Below, piece by piece: positions 25,485-35,025 of a stretch of DNA of 64,000 nucleotides; positions within the stretch are counted from its first letter, which is position 1, and the number at the start of each line of letters is the position of its first letter. The position numbers and the translations under genes are program-made. Origin of the DNA: JANMZO01 sp963763135 (GTDB lineage Bacteria > Actinomycetota > Acidimicrobiia > Acidimicrobiales > JANYDT01); assembly GCA_963763135.1 (NCBI GenBank), contig CAVXNJ010000009.1:186001-250000 (forward strand). The letters run 5' to 3'. The notes under the pieces are model-generated. The model did not search any database, had not been told where the DNA came from, and saw nothing but the letters and a program-made list of their open reading frames with translations.

Positions 25485-27899
25485 TCATTCCCCTTCGGCT
25501 GAATCGTCGTCGTCAGGGTTGTCTTTTCCGGCTTTGTCTTTCCCGTCTTTGTCGTCTTTACCGTCTTTGCCGCACGACTGCCGACGTTGTCCGGATTCGG
25601 TGCATACACGCGTGGTGAGTCGGAACGAGCTCTTTCCGATTGACTTGACCTTCCATCGACTGGTTCCCGACGGTATGAAGACCATCTCCGTAACGAGGGC
25701 CGCGTTCCGCTCACGTTGTGGCCCGGCCTGCTGTTGGACAAACAACTCACCGACGTCAGGAAGCACGATGCGAATGGCGTCCGCAGCGATCCCTGCCGAA
25801 GCGGAGCGGGCTGCTGCGTTGGTCGGAACCGCCGGTCGTCGCACCGATATGCGGACACGAGAACGTTGCACACTGGATGGCGCTCCGTAGGTGACGTTGA
25901 CGCCGGTGCCGGGCGAGGTGGTCAACCAGGCGAGGTCGAGTCCGCCAGTCGGTTCGGATAACGCCGATGCGAGTAACACGCGGCCTCCGCCGGCGGGAAC
26001 GGTCACTACCTGACCTGGCTTAGCCATCGTTGAAACGCACGGCAACGGTGCCGGGGGGCAGGCCGGAAGCTTGAGGTTGTACAACCGGTACGGGACCGTC
26101 GCACTTTGACTGTTGGCCAACGGTCCGTTGCCTGCCAGGTAGCACGCGACGAGGTTGCTGCTCAATCCGTCGGGGGTCACCGGGGCGGTGGTGGGATAGA
26201 CGATCGTTGCCTGTCCCCCGACGAGTTGGGCACTGGCCAGACGCGTGCCGCTACACGAGCCGTCGGTGTGCACTTCCACGGTTCCGGTCGGCACGGTTTC
26301 CGCGGGCGCGGTGGGGGCGGTCACGGTCACGGTTCCGGTGACCGGGGATCCGGCATACTGAAAACCTTCCGGTGAGATCGTGAGGGTCGTGACGGTTGGG
26401 AAGGGGTCGTTGAAGAGGTCGTAGTACGCTGCTTCCTCGCTGGCGAGAAACGCCGCGTTCCCGAGCGGGTAGTAGCAGGCCGTGTACTTGATCGTGGAGC
26501 CCTCCGGGGGGAATGGTCCGGGGAAGGTACGTGTGTAGGTCACATGTCCGGTCGCGTCCAAGTCAAGGATCTGGACAATGCCTGCGAGCGGTCCTCCGCA
26601 CTCGGAGTCGGCGCGGAGTTCGACGATGCCCTGCGGTACCGTCCCGGCCGGTGCGTTGGGTGCCGTGACAGCGAAGGAGAACACGACCGGTCGTCCCCGT
26701 ACTTGGAAGACGGGCGGTGAGATGGTGAGGTTGGTGACAGTTTGAAAGGGGTTGTTGAAGAGGTTGTACGTGTAGGTTGCGCCCTGGCTGGCGAGAAACC
26801 TCGGGTTCCCGTTCGGGTAGTAGCAGCCCGTGTACCGGACTATGGGGCCCTCGGGGTTGAATGGTCCCGGGTAGGTCACTGTGTATGTGGCGTGGCCGGT
26901 CGCATCCAGGTCAAGGGTTTTGATGCTGCCGGAGAACGGTCCTCCGCACTGGGAGTCGGCGCGGAGTTCGACGATGCCCGTGGGTACCGTCCCGGCTGGT
27001 GCGGTGGGTGCGGTGACGCCGAAGGAGAACACGATCGGCTGTCCAGCTACTTGGGAACCGGATGGTGAGATGGTGAAATTGGTGACTGTCGGGACGGGGT
27101 TGAGGAACTGGTAGTTGTACGTTGCGCCCTGGCTGGCGAGAAACCCGGGGTTCGGGTAGAAGCAGCCCGTATAACTGACTGTGGTACCGCCGGGGGCAAA
27201 TGGTCCGGGGTAGGTCTTCGTGTACGTGCCGTGTCCGGTCGCGTCGACGTCAAGGGTTTCGAATCCGCCGGAGAACGGTCCTCCACATTGGCCATCGAAG
27301 CGGATTTCGAAGACGCCGTCTGGTACCGTCCCAGCTGGTGCGGTGGGTGCGGTCACGGCGAAGGAGAACACGATCGGCTGTCCCGGTACTACGAAGCCGG
27401 ATGGTGAGATCGTGAAGGTAGTGACGGTTGGGATGAGCTCGTTGAAGAACCGATAGGTGGACGTTGCGCTTTGGCTGGCGAGAAACGCCGAGTTCCCGTT
27501 CGGGTAATAGCAGGCCTTGTAATTGACTGTTTCACCACCCGGGGGGAATGGTCCGGTGTACGACACTGTGTGTGTGGCGTGTCCGGTCGCGTCCAGGTTA
27601 AAGAATTCGAAGCCGGAGAACGGCTCTGTGCATTGGGCGTCGTAGCGGAGTACGACGATGCCCTTGGGTATCGTCCCGGCTGGTGCTGTGGGTGCGGTGA
27701 CGGTGAATGAGTAAACGGTTGGCTGTCCCCGTACTTGACCGCCGGGTGGTGAGATCGTGAGCGTCGTGACCGTCGGATAGGCGGCCTGGGCCGAAGACTT
27801 GGTGGCCGGCGCCACACTGACCAGGACCGCTAACAGGGCGGTCAGGGCAAAGGCAATGGCAGAGGATGTCCGTCGGGAGGCGGTTCGACCGTGAGGCAT
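25485..27899 (-). CDS. secreted protein with five Ig-like repeats and acidic/Lys tail
   Basis: 804 residues. An N-terminal signal peptide (hydrophobic IAFALTALLAVLVSVA, Ala-Gln-Ala cleavage site near residue 39) is followed by five tandem repeats of about 112-116 residues (41-612). Each begins PTVT-x-x-TISP, contains TAPTAPAGTVP and DATGHxTYT and has two Cys that could form one disulfide. The last repeat is the most diverged. A unique domain (613-770) and a low-complexity tail of KDGKD units ending in acidic residues follow. Ig-like (Big-type) repeats suggest a surface or matrix protein; no anchor such as LPXTG is visible. Function unknown. Confidence 0.85.
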   Translation of the reverse strand: MPHGRTASRRTSSAIAFALTALLAVLVSVAPATKSSAQAAYPTVTTLTISPPGGQVRGQPTVYSFTVTAPTAPAGTIPKGIVVLRYDAQCTEPFSGFEFFNLDATGHATHTVSYTGPFPPGGETVNYKACYYPNGNSAFLASQSATSTYRFFNELIPTVTTFTISPSGFVVPGQPIVFSFAVTAPTAPAGTVPDGVFEIRFDGQCGGPFSGGFETLDVDATGHGTYTKTYPGPFAPGGTTVSYTGCFYPNPGFLASQGATYNYQFLNPVPTVTNFTISPSGSQVAGQPIVFSFGVTAPTAPAGTVPTGIVELRADSQCGGPFSGSIKTLDLDATGHATYTVTYPGPFNPEGPIVRYTGCYYPNGNPRFLASQGATYTYNLFNNPFQTVTNLTISPPVFQVRGRPVVFSFAVTAPNAPAGTVPQGIVELRADSECGGPLAGIVQILDLDATGHVTYTRTFPGPFPPEGSTIKYTACYYPLGNAAFLASEEAAYYDLFNDPFPTVTTLTISPEGFQYAGSPVTGTVTVTAPTAPAETVPTGTVEVHTDGSCSGTRLASAQLVGGQATIVYPTTAPVTPDGLSSNLVACYLAGNGPLANSQSATVPYRLYNLKLPACPPAPLPCVSTMAKPGQVVTVPAGGGRVLLASALSEPTGGLDLAWLTTSPGTGVNVTYGAPSSVQRSRVRISVRRPAVPTNAAARSASAGIAADAIRIVLPDVGELFVQQQAGPQRERNAALVTEMVFIPSGTSRWKVKSIGKSSFRLTTRVCTESGQRRQSCGKDGKDDKDGKDKAGKDNPDDDDSAEGE
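26064..27779 (-). repeat. five in-gene tandem repeats of about 345 bp
   Basis: DNA encoding the Ig-like repeats; copies 2-4 are most alike at nucleotide level, recurring around conserved strings such as ACGGTCGGTCCTCCGCA-like segments and the TGGCTGGCGAGAAAC block. This suggests recent unequal recombination or domain amplification. Confidence 0.75.
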
Positions 27900-28033
27900 G
27901 GTTCTCCAGTTCGCGGGTTGGCGTCAGAGAAGAATGCAGGTTCACGGCGACGGCGTGAATGGGGTTTTCCCTATCCTTTTCTCGCTCAGTCCGGCCGATT
28001 GACGTCGACTCGGAACTTTTCGTCGCCCTGGTG

Positions 28034-29464
28034 TCATCGCTTCGGGCGACGTGGGGCGTGGACGGGACGGTCGAGTGCGAGCCTCGCCGATTCCCCGAGT
28101 TGTTCACTCAGGGTCGGGTGCGCATGAACGGCGCCGGCGAGGTCTTCGAGGGTCGACGCCATCTCGATTGCGAGTACACCCTCGGCAATGAGTTCTGAGG
28201 CATGTGGGCCAACAATATGTACACCTACGATTGTGGTCGATTCCTTCTCCCAGACGAGTTGCACGAAGCCGTCGCGGGCGTCCATGGTTGCCGCTCGACC
28301 GGAAGCACCGAACGGAACCTGTACGGAGTCAACCTCGAAACCAGCCGCTGTCGCTTCAGCAACCGTGTACCCGGCGGACGCAATTTCAGGATCGCAGAAC
28401 ACGACCTGGGGAATCGTCGTCGGAGCAAAGGCCGCAGCGCGCCCACAAAGGGCCTCGACCGCCACCTCGGCCTCGGCGGAAGCCTTGTGAGCCAGAGCGG
28501 GTCCCTCGACGATGTCGCCGATCGCGGCGATGTGGCGAGTCGCTCGACGGTCGGCACCGACCGGTATGAGGCCACGGTCATCCACCACGATGTCTGCGGC
28601 ATCGAGACCGAGTTGATCGGTGTTCGGGACCCGACCTACGGCGACGACCACGACATCGGCCTCGACCGAAGAGGCCGTATCCTCCGAGCGGAGATGCAGC
28701 ACCCCGTCGTCGAAGCGAACCGCGCCAGTGTTGAGTCGTACATCGACGCCGAGCTGGCGTAGCCGGCGTTCGACGGGGCGCGAGAACATAGGGTCCATCG
28801 CGGGCAACACCCGTTTCGCGTATTCGATGATCGTGACCGACGAGCCCAGTTTGGCCAGGGCCGTTCCGAGCTCGAGCCCGATGTATCCAGCGCCGACAAT
28901 CGCGACACGAGCAGGAAGTTCGCTGAGAGCAAGAACGTCGGTGGAGTCGAGGATGCGGACGCCGTCATGCTCCAGTCCGGGAAGCATCGACGGACGCGAT
29001 CCGGTCGCAAGCACGAGGTCTTGGAACTGGAAATACTGCGACAGCGCGAGTGGGTGCGACGGATTGCTGACCACGATCTGGTCCGGTCGGCTGAGCTGGG
29101 CATGGCCGGAGACGATGCTGACACCGGCTGTCTTCAACAGGTGACGCACGCCGTTTGTGAGGCCGTCGACGACCGAGGTCTTCCACGTCTGCCATTCGGC
29201 CATGTCGATGCGAATGTTGTCGGCGTGCAGGCCGGTGTGCGAGAGGGCCCTGGACGCGTGCACCCGATCGGCGATTTCGATGAGCGCCTTGCTGGGGATG
29301 CATCCGACGCGGAGGCAGACACCGCCCACGCCATCGGGGCCGTCTCGGTCGATCAGCACCACGTCGCGGCCGAGTTGCGCACCGCGAAGGGCCGCGGCGT
29401 ATCCGCCCGGGCCCCCGCCGATGACGACGAGATCAGCCGACACCGGAATCTCTCCTACGACCAT
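28034..29464 (-). CDS. lpdA: dihydrolipoyl dehydrogenase (E3)
   Basis: 476 residues. FAD site VVIGGGPGGYAAALRGAQLG, redox disulfide GGVCLRVGCIPSK (Cys50, Cys55; Arg replaces the usual Asn), NAD site IVGAGYIGLELGTALAKLG and C-terminal HAHPTLSEQ with the catalytic His. It reoxidises dihydrolipoyl groups on E2 using NAD. It is the last gene of the E1a-E1b-E2-E3 operon and starts one base after the E2 stop. Confidence 0.95.
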   Translation of the reverse strand: MVVGEIPVSADLVVIGGGPGGYAAALRGAQLGRDVVLIDRDGPDGVGGVCLRVGCIPSKALIEIADRVHASRALSHTGLHADNIRIDMAEWQTWKTSVVDGLTNGVRHLLKTAGVSIVSGHAQLSRPDQIVVSNPSHPLALSQYFQFQDLVLATGSRPSMLPGLEHDGVRILDSTDVLALSELPARVAIVGAGYIGLELGTALAKLGSSVTIIEYAKRVLPAMDPMFSRPVERRLRQLGVDVRLNTGAVRFDDGVLHLRSEDTASSVEADVVVVAVGRVPNTDQLGLDAADIVVDDRGLIPVGADRRATRHIAAIGDIVEGPALAHKASAEAEVAVEALCGRAAAFAPTTIPQVVFCDPEIASAGYTVAEATAAGFEVDSVQVPFGASGRAATMDARDGFVQLVWEKESTTIVGVHIVGPHASELIAEGVLAIEMASTLEDLAGAVHAHPTLSEQLGESARLALDRPVHAPRRPKR

Positions 29465-29465
29465 T

Positions 29466-30782
29466 TCAGATGGCTTCCGACGTTGATGGGCCGGCGAGCA
29501 AGAGGACGGGGTTGCTCAGGTACCGCTCGATGCTTGACGTGAACGCTCCCAGATGTTGGCCGTCGTTGAGCCGGTGATCGGTCGATACCGCCATGGGCAG
29601 AACGGTCTTCACCACGGGCTGACCGTTGACGGCCACGACGGCGTCGCGGGCGCGTCCGAATCCAACAATCGCCGACTCCGGTGGTCGGATGATCGGCGTG
29701 CCCATCCAGGTGCCATAGCTGCCGTAGTTGGAGATCGTGAACGTGCCGCCACTCAGCTGGTCGACCGTGAGGGTGCGGGTACGCGCTGCGCTCACCAGAT
29801 AGTCGATCTCCACCGCAAGTTGCTCGATCGTCAACATGTCGGCATCGTGAATGACCGGGACGACGAGCCCGTCATCGGTCGACATCGCGATCCCGATGTT
29901 GTACCTCGAGTGATAGGTGATCTGCTCGTTCTCGTAGTCGAGGCTGGCGTTGAACGACGGATTCTCTTTGAGGGCCGCGACGCTTGCGGCCACGAAAAGA
30001 GGAAGATATGTAAGCTTAATATTGCGGACGGCGAGGTGTTCCTTCAACGAGCCGTGCGCTCTGACCAGCTCGACGGCGTCGATCTCTCGCAACTCAGTGA
30101 CGTGCGGGATCTTGGTCCACGATTCGGTCATCGCCCGGGCGATCTGTCGACGCGTGCCTCGCAGTGGTTCGATGCGGTCCGTTCGGTCCGTACCTCCCTC
30201 TCGAAGTCGTGCCGGTCGTGAACTGGCCGAGCGAGCTGGAGTCGATCGCGGTGACCGGGCTTCCGGTGTAGAGCGAGTCAGCGGTGCGTTCGTGCCTGCG
30301 ACGGGAGCCGCCGCGGCCGCCTGGACGTCGGCGGTCGTGATGCGGCCACCGGGACCGGTGCCGCGCACGCTGTTCAACGCTATGCCGAGATCGAGCGCAA
30401 CTTTGCGGGTGGCCGGCGATGCTTTGGGTTTCGCCGAGGGACGCCCCGTGGAACCGGCTCCGCTGGGAAGATCCGTCGGAGCCGGCTCGGTGACATTCGC
30501 AATCGGTGAACCGCTGTGGCCGCGGATGCTGGGCACCTCTCCGGCGGCATCGAGTCGAAACAGCAATTGGCCGATGAGCACCGAATCGCCGGCACCACCA
30601 CCGTGCGAAACCAGTCGGCCGGAGGTGGGTGCCGGAATGTCAACCACCGCTTTATCGGTCTGTACCACGACGACCGGTTGGTCTTCCGCGACGGTTTCAC
30701 CAACGGCGACGAGCCATTCGACGATCTCGGCTTCGTGGAGACCTTCGCCGACATCGGGCATGAGGAAATCAAACTCGGCCAT
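29466..30782 (-). CDS. 2-oxoacid dehydrogenase acyltransferase (E2)
   Basis: 438 residues: one lipoyl domain (1-78) with the lipoylated Lys44 in VQTDKAVVDIP, a Pro/Ala/Ser-rich linker, a peripheral-subunit-binding domain (about 118-155, ATRKVALDLGIALNSVRGTGPGGRITTADV), a second flexible linker and the catalytic domain ending in DHRLNDG (His403, Asp407). A single lipoyl domain and the neighbouring leucine dehydrogenase favour a branched-chain complex over pyruvate. Its ATG overlaps the stop of E1 beta by one base. Confidence 0.93.
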   Translation of the reverse strand: MAEFDFLMPDVGEGLHEAEIVEWLVAVGETVAEDQPVVVVQTDKAVVDIPAPTSGRLVSHGGGAGDSVLIGQLLFRLDAAGEVPSIRGHSGSPIANVTEPAPTDLPSGAGSTGRPSAKPKASPATRKVALDLGIALNSVRGTGPGGRITTADVQAAAAAPVAGTNAPLTRSTPEARSPRSTPARSASSRPARLREGGTDRTDRIEPLRGTRRQIARAMTESWTKIPHVTELREIDAVELVRAHGSLKEHLAVRNIKLTYLPLFVAASVAALKENPSFNASLDYENEQITYHSRYNIGIAMSTDDGLVVPVIHDADMLTIEQLAVEIDYLVSAARTRTLTVDQLSGGTFTISNYGSYGTWMGTPIIRPPESAIVGFGRARDAVVAVNGQPVVKTVLPMAVSTDHRLNDGQHLGAFTSSIERYLSNPVLLLAGPSTSEAI

Positions 30783-31792
30783 TACCGCTCCAATGCCGTA
30801 AGAACGCCGTGAACCACATCAGTCACCTGGGGCACGTAGAAGTCTTCGGTGCCGCCGAGCGGATATGGCGTGTCGGGGGCACAGACCCGTTCGATCGGGG
30901 CCTCGAGCGAATAGAACGCCTCGCGTTGAATGGTTGCGATGAGTTCGCCGCCAAAGCCTGAAGTTTGAGGAGCCTCGTGCACGACGACGACCCGCCCCGT
31001 CTTCTCGACTGCGGCGACGAGTCCCTCGATGTCGAGCGGAACCAAACTGCGGAGGTCGAGAACATGGGCGCTGATTCCATGTTCGTCGGCCAGCACCTCC
31101 GCCGCCTTGGTGCAGAGTTGCACCGCAGCGCTGTACGCGATCAGTGTGACGTCGTCGCCTTCACGCACGACCTTCGACTTCCCGAGAGGAACTTCGTAGT
31201 CGCCCGTGGGCACCTCGCCGCTGACCAGTCGGTAGCCGCGCAACGGCTCCAGAAACAGCACCGGATCCGGGTCGCGAATCGCAGCGAGCAGCATGCCCTT
31301 GGCGTCGAACGCGTCGGACGGCATGACGACTTTCAAACCGGGACTGTTTGTGTACATAGCTTCGAACGCATCCGAGTGGAGTTCCGGTGTGCGTACGCCA
31401 CCACCGAAGGGGGAGCGGATCGTGATCGGCATCGGGTGTCGGCCCTGGGAACGGAAACGGTACCGGGCGACCTGCTGGCCGATCTGGTGGAAAGCCTGGT
31501 GGCCGAACCCCAGGAATTGCAGTTCCGGGACCGGAATGAGACCGGAGATGGCGAGTCCGACCGATGCTCCGATGATCACTCCTTCGGCCAACGGAGTGTC
31601 GATGACCCGCTGCTCCCCGAAGCGCTTCTGCAAGCCGTCGGTGGCCCGGAACACACCACCAAGCACACCGACGTCTTCGCCCAAAACGACAACGCGTTCG
31701 TCTCGTTGCATCTCCAAGGTGAGTGCGCTTCGGATGGCCTCGACCATCGTCATTGTTTCGACGGAATCAACCGCAGATGCCGACGTGCTCAT
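30782..31792 (-). CDS. 2-oxoacid dehydrogenase E1 beta subunit
   Basis: 336 residues from an ATG overlapping the E1 alpha stop (ATGA). Transketolase-type pyrimidine-binding domain (VVVLGEDVGVLGGVFRATDGLQKRFGEQRVIDTPLAEGVIIGASVGLAISG) and C-terminal transketolase domain (YSAAVQLCTKAAEVL, DLRSLVPLD, VVVHEAPQTSGFGGEL). The FGHQAFHQIGQQVARYRFRSQG segment resembles BCKDH E1 beta. Partner of the upstream E1 alpha in a thiamine-diphosphate-dependent alpha2beta2 decarboxylase. Confidence 0.94.
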   Translation of the reverse strand: MSTSASAVDSVETMTMVEAIRSALTLEMQRDERVVVLGEDVGVLGGVFRATDGLQKRFGEQRVIDTPLAEGVIIGASVGLAISGLIPVPELQFLGFGHQAFHQIGQQVARYRFRSQGRHPMPITIRSPFGGGVRTPELHSDAFEAMYTNSPGLKVVMPSDAFDAKGMLLAAIRDPDPVLFLEPLRGYRLVSGEVPTGDYEVPLGKSKVVREGDDVTLIAYSAAVQLCTKAAEVLADEHGISAHVLDLRSLVPLDIEGLVAAVEKTGRVVVVHEAPQTSGFGGELIATIQREAFYSLEAPIERVCAPDTPYPLGGTEDFYVPQVTDVVHGVLTALER

Positions 31793-32865
31793 GCCGCACC
31801 TCCCATCCGTGCGGTCCGTTGGCGGACAAGGCCCTCGGGCAGTTCGGCAAAGACATGGTCGAACAACTGTGACGCGTTGGGTGCCGGCGCGGCTCGGGCG
31901 ATGACGAGTTGTTCCTCGACCTCGGCCGCCAACTCGGCCTCCACAGCCTTGCGCCGCTCGTCGTCCCACAACCCACGGGTCTCCAGGTGGCGCTGCACCC
32001 GTTCAATCGGGTCGAGCGGCTTCCACGTGTCCTGCTCGGTCGGGTCGACGTATCGGGTGGGATCGTCGGCGGTGTTGTGCGGGCCCATGCGATAGGTGAT
32101 CGATTCGATCAGTGTCGGACCGTCGCCGGCCCGAGCCCGGGCGACCGCGGCTGCGGTCACCGCGTGCACAGCCATCAGATCGTTGCCGTCGACCACCACC
32201 CCGGGGAAGCCGTAACCGGGGGCGCGGGCCGCGAGGTTGCTCGCCGCTGACTGCTTTCGGCGTGGTGTCGAGATGGCCCAACCGTTGTTCGATAAAAAGA
32301 AAACGACCGGTGCCTTAATTACGCCGGCCAGATTGCAGGCCTCATGGAAGTCGCCCTCCGACGAAGCGCCGTCGCCGAAATACGCGATCGCGACTCCACC
32401 GGTCTTCTGCAACTGCAGACCCCACGCGAGGCCGACCGCTTGGGGAATCTGGGCGGCGAGCGAGATCTGAATCGGCAGGACGTTCACGTTGTCAGGGATG
32501 CGGCTGCCGGCGAGGTTGCCCATGAAGTAGGACATGAAACCCGAAAGGGGATAGCCCTGACGAAGTAGGGCAGGAAGCTCTCGGTACTGCGGCACCACCC
32601 AGTCGATCGCCGGATCGAGAGCGGACGCACTGCCCACGATGCTGGCCTCCTGCCCGGTCACCTGCGAGAACGTGCCGAAGCGACCTTGGCGCTGCAGGCT
32701 CATAGCCTTCGCGTCGAACACCCGCGTGAGCATCATCAGCCGCAGCGCCGCAAGCAACTCGGTGTCGGTCATGGTCGGAGTCACGCCTTCGAGCAGCGCA
32801 CCATCGGGGGACAGGTGTCGGATGGGTTGTGCGGCGTCGACATCTGGAACGAACTGAGCGAACAT
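31789..32865 (-). CDS. 2-oxoacid dehydrogenase E1 alpha subunit
   Basis: 358 residues beginning MFAQFVPDVDAAQP. The GGGAG directly abutting this ATG is too close to be an ideal ribosome site, so an upstream GTG (32880) or a leaderless start cannot be excluded. The thiamine-diphosphate motif is GDGASSEGDFHEACNLAGVIKAPVVFFLSNNGWAIS; YRMGPHNTADDPTRY is typical of BCKDH E1 alpha. First gene of the four-gene operon; a composite inverted repeat lies immediately upstream. Confidence 0.93.
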   Translation of the reverse strand: MFAQFVPDVDAAQPIRHLSPDGALLEGVTPTMTDTELLAALRLMMLTRVFDAKAMSLQRQGRFGTFSQVTGQEASIVGSASALDPAIDWVVPQYRELPALLRQGYPLSGFMSYFMGNLAGSRIPDNVNVLPIQISLAAQIPQAVGLAWGLQLQKTGGVAIAYFGDGASSEGDFHEACNLAGVIKAPVVFFLSNNGWAISTPRRKQSAASNLAARAPGYGFPGVVVDGNDLMAVHAVTAAAVARARAGDGPTLIESITYRMGPHNTADDPTRYVDPTEQDTWKPLDPIERVQRHLETRGLWDDERRKAVEAELAAEVEEQLVIARAAPAPNASQLFDHVFAELPEGLVRQRTARMGGAA

Positions 32866-32869
32866 CTCC

Positions 32870-32916
32870 CTACCGTACACGAGAGATCCAAACTTGCATG
32901 CAAACTCGTATGGTAG
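32870..32916. promoter_or_regulatory. composite palindrome in the divergent BCKDH/SDR promoter
   Basis: A 10-bp palindrome TTGCATGCAA (32894-32903) is flanked by imperfect inverted arms CTACCGTACACGAG (32870-32883) and CTCGTATGGTAG (32905-32916). It lies 5-51 bp upstream of the E1 alpha start and 63-109 bp upstream of the SDR start, so one regulator could control both. The GntR gene at 35026 is the nearest candidate. Confidence 0.5.
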
Positions 32917-32978
32917 GTTTTCGTCATTGACCCCAGGGTCGGTAAATCGCAGGGCAACCAACCACTCAACCTCAAGAA

Positions 32979-33765
32979 ATGAGCACACCGAAGATGAGCA
33001 ACCTGTTCGATCTGACTGGCAAGGTCGTTGTAGTCACCGGCTCCGGGCGTGGCCTGGGCAAAGCGATTGCGGTCGGCGTTGGCGCCGCAGGGGCATCGGT
33101 TGTCGTCTGTTCCCGCACGCTGACCGAAGCCGAAAGCGTCGCGGCGGAGATTGCCGCCGCCGGCAGCCCGAGCCTGGCCGTTCGAGTTGACACCGCGGAC
33201 CGTGCGAGTTGCGAGGCCCTTATCGCGGCCACCGTCGCGAAGTTCGGCAAGCTCGACGTGATGGTCAACAACGCCGGCATCGACATCATCGAACCGGCGG
33301 AAGACGTCACCGAAGATGCGTGGGATCAGGTCCTCAACGTGAACCTCAAGGGTTACTTCAATTGCTCGCAGTTGGCCGCTCGGCAGATGATCGCCCAGGG
33401 CACGGGCGGATCGATTGTGAACAACTCGTCGATTGCCGGAGCGGTCGGCATCGCAGGCCTCAGCGCGTACGCCGCGGCAAAGGGCGGCGTTGATCAGCTG
33501 ACCAAGGTGCAGGCCGTCGAATGGGCCCCCAAAGGCATCCGCGTCAATGCGTTCGCACCCGGATACTTCGAGAACGTCATGAGCGGGGCAACCGAAGAAC
33601 ACCGTCGACCCGAGAAGCGCTCCCAGGTGCTGGCCTTCACGCCGATGGGTCGCCGGGGCGTCCCCGATGAGCTGGTCGGCCCGGTGGTCTTCTTCGCGTC
33701 GGATGCGTCCGTCGTACGTCACGGGCGCGGTTCTCTACGTCGACGGTGGATACACCGCCCAGTAA
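32979..33765 (+). CDS. SDR family oxidoreductase, frameshifted near the C-terminus
   Basis: Glycine loop TGSGRGLG, NNAG, catalytic Ser (NNSSIAGA) and YAAAK are all intact. After FFASDAS the frame derails into an arginine-rich sequence that runs on into the next gene (literal stop 33896). Skipping one base at about 33706-33714 restores the standard SDR ending SYVTGAVLYVDGGYTAQ and a TAA at 33763-33765. So this looks like a one-base insertion. If real, the last beta-strand and cofactor-side loop are lost. Divergent from the BCKDH operon and upstream of leucine dehydrogenase. Confidence 0.8.
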
Positions 33766-33841
33766 CGCCAGTACCTGCCAGATGTTTCCGTAACCGCCCA
33801 CAACCCCCTTCGTCGCCCGATCTCCCAGACTGGACACCCCT

Positions 33842-34927
33842 ATGGACGCCCGCATTCTCGACTACATGCAGAAGTACAAGTTCAAGAAACTCGTGATCTG
33901 CAACGACACCGACAGCGGCCTCCGTGCCGTGATCGCCATTCACTCCACCCGCCTGGGCCCGGCAACGGGCGGTCTTCGTATGTGGACATATGAACGCGAG
34001 GAAGACGCGATCTTCGACGCGCTGCGTCTCGCCCGCGGCATGACCTACAAGTACGCGGCGGCCGGCGTGAATCTCGGCGGTGGCAAGGCCGTGATCATCG
34101 GCGATCCCAAGAAAGACAAGACCGAAGCGCTGATGCGGGCCATGGGTCGGTTCATCGACCAGCAGGGTGGCGAATACATAACGGGTGAAGACGTCGGTAC
34201 GACGCTCGATGATATGGAGACGTTGTATTCCGAAACCGACTACGTCGTCACCCTCCCCGTGCACGCCGGAGGCGCTGGTGACATCTCACCGGCGACCGCA
34301 CTCGGTTCGGTTCTGGCCACCAAAGCCTGTGCCCTGCGGGTATGGGGCAACGACTCGCTGGCCGGCCGCACGGTGGCGCTCCAGGGTCTCGGCGTCTGCG
34401 GGTACAAAGCCCTGAAGCTGATCGTTGATGAAGGAGCGAAGGTCACCGTCACCGACGTCGATGCGGAGAAGGTACGCCAGGCCGTCGCCGAGTTCGGCGT
34501 TACTGCCGTTGAGCCTGATCAGATATACGACCAGGACGTCGACATCTTCGCCCCGTACGCTCTCGGTGCGGTGATCAACGACAACACCATCCCCCGCTTG
34601 AAGTGCAAGGTGGTCGCCGGTTCCGCGAACAACATCATGGCCGAAGAGCGTCACGCCGAGGAGTTGCAGGCCCGCGGCATCGTGTACGCCGTGGATTACG
34701 TCGCCAACTCGGGCGGCACGATTTTCGATACCGACCGTTACCGCAAAGGCGGCTTCCAGCCCGAGCGAGCCTGGGCCAATGTGCGCCGTGTCTATGACCG
34801 CACGCTAGAAGTGTTCAGTATCGCCGACACCGACAACATCCCGTACTACCAGGCCGCCGACCGCCTGGCCGAACGACGGATCGCTGCTCTCGACAGCGTA
34901 CGGCTGCTCGAGACCAAGAAGCGCTGA
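33842..34927 (+). CDS. leucine (branched-chain) dehydrogenase, Glu/Leu/Phe/Val family
   Basis: 361 residues. Dimerisation/substrate domain with GPATGGLRMW, Lys70 (MTYKYA) and catalytic-type Lys82 in VNLGGGKAVI, GEDVGTT, then a Rossmann domain (VALQGLGVCGYKAL) and YAVDYVANSGGTI, the leucine-dehydrogenase version of this motif. It would oxidatively deaminate Leu/Ile/Val to 2-oxoacids, the substrates of the adjacent BCKDH complex. Confidence 0.92.
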   Translation: MDARILDYMQKYKFKKLVICNDTDSGLRAVIAIHSTRLGPATGGLRMWTYEREEDAIFDALRLARGMTYKYAAAGVNLGGGKAVIIGDPKKDKTEALMRAMGRFIDQQGGEYITGEDVGTTLDDMETLYSETDYVVTLPVHAGGAGDISPATALGSVLATKACALRVWGNDSLAGRTVALQGLGVCGYKALKLIVDEGAKVTVTDVDAEKVRQAVAEFGVTAVEPDQIYDQDVDIFAPYALGAVINDNTIPRLKCKVVAGSANNIMAEERHAEELQARGIVYAVDYVANSGGTIFDTDRYRKGGFQPERAWANVRRVYDRTLEVFSIADTDNIPYYQAADRLAERRIAALDSVRLLETKKR

Positions 34928-34942
34928 GCGCTCCCGGGTCAG

Positions 34943-34974
34943 GGTCGGGTGTCGGTCGCTTCCGATGCCCGACC
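34943..34974 (+). terminator. hairpin after leucine dehydrogenase
   Basis: A 13-bp stem with two G-U pairs, arms GGTCGGGTGTCGG and CCGATGCCCGACC and a 6-nt loop, starting 15 nt after the stop codon. No U-tract follows. Confidence 0.6.
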
Positions 34975-35025
34975 GGTGAAGCTTGTAGCGTTTCGACCCC
35001 GAATTGTTGATTGAGGAGAACTGCA

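Noticed and set aside
25503..25610. KDGKD tail of the repeat protein as a frameshifted end
   Set aside because: The frame stays open with regular charged units to a proper stop; low-complexity tail is more likely genuine.
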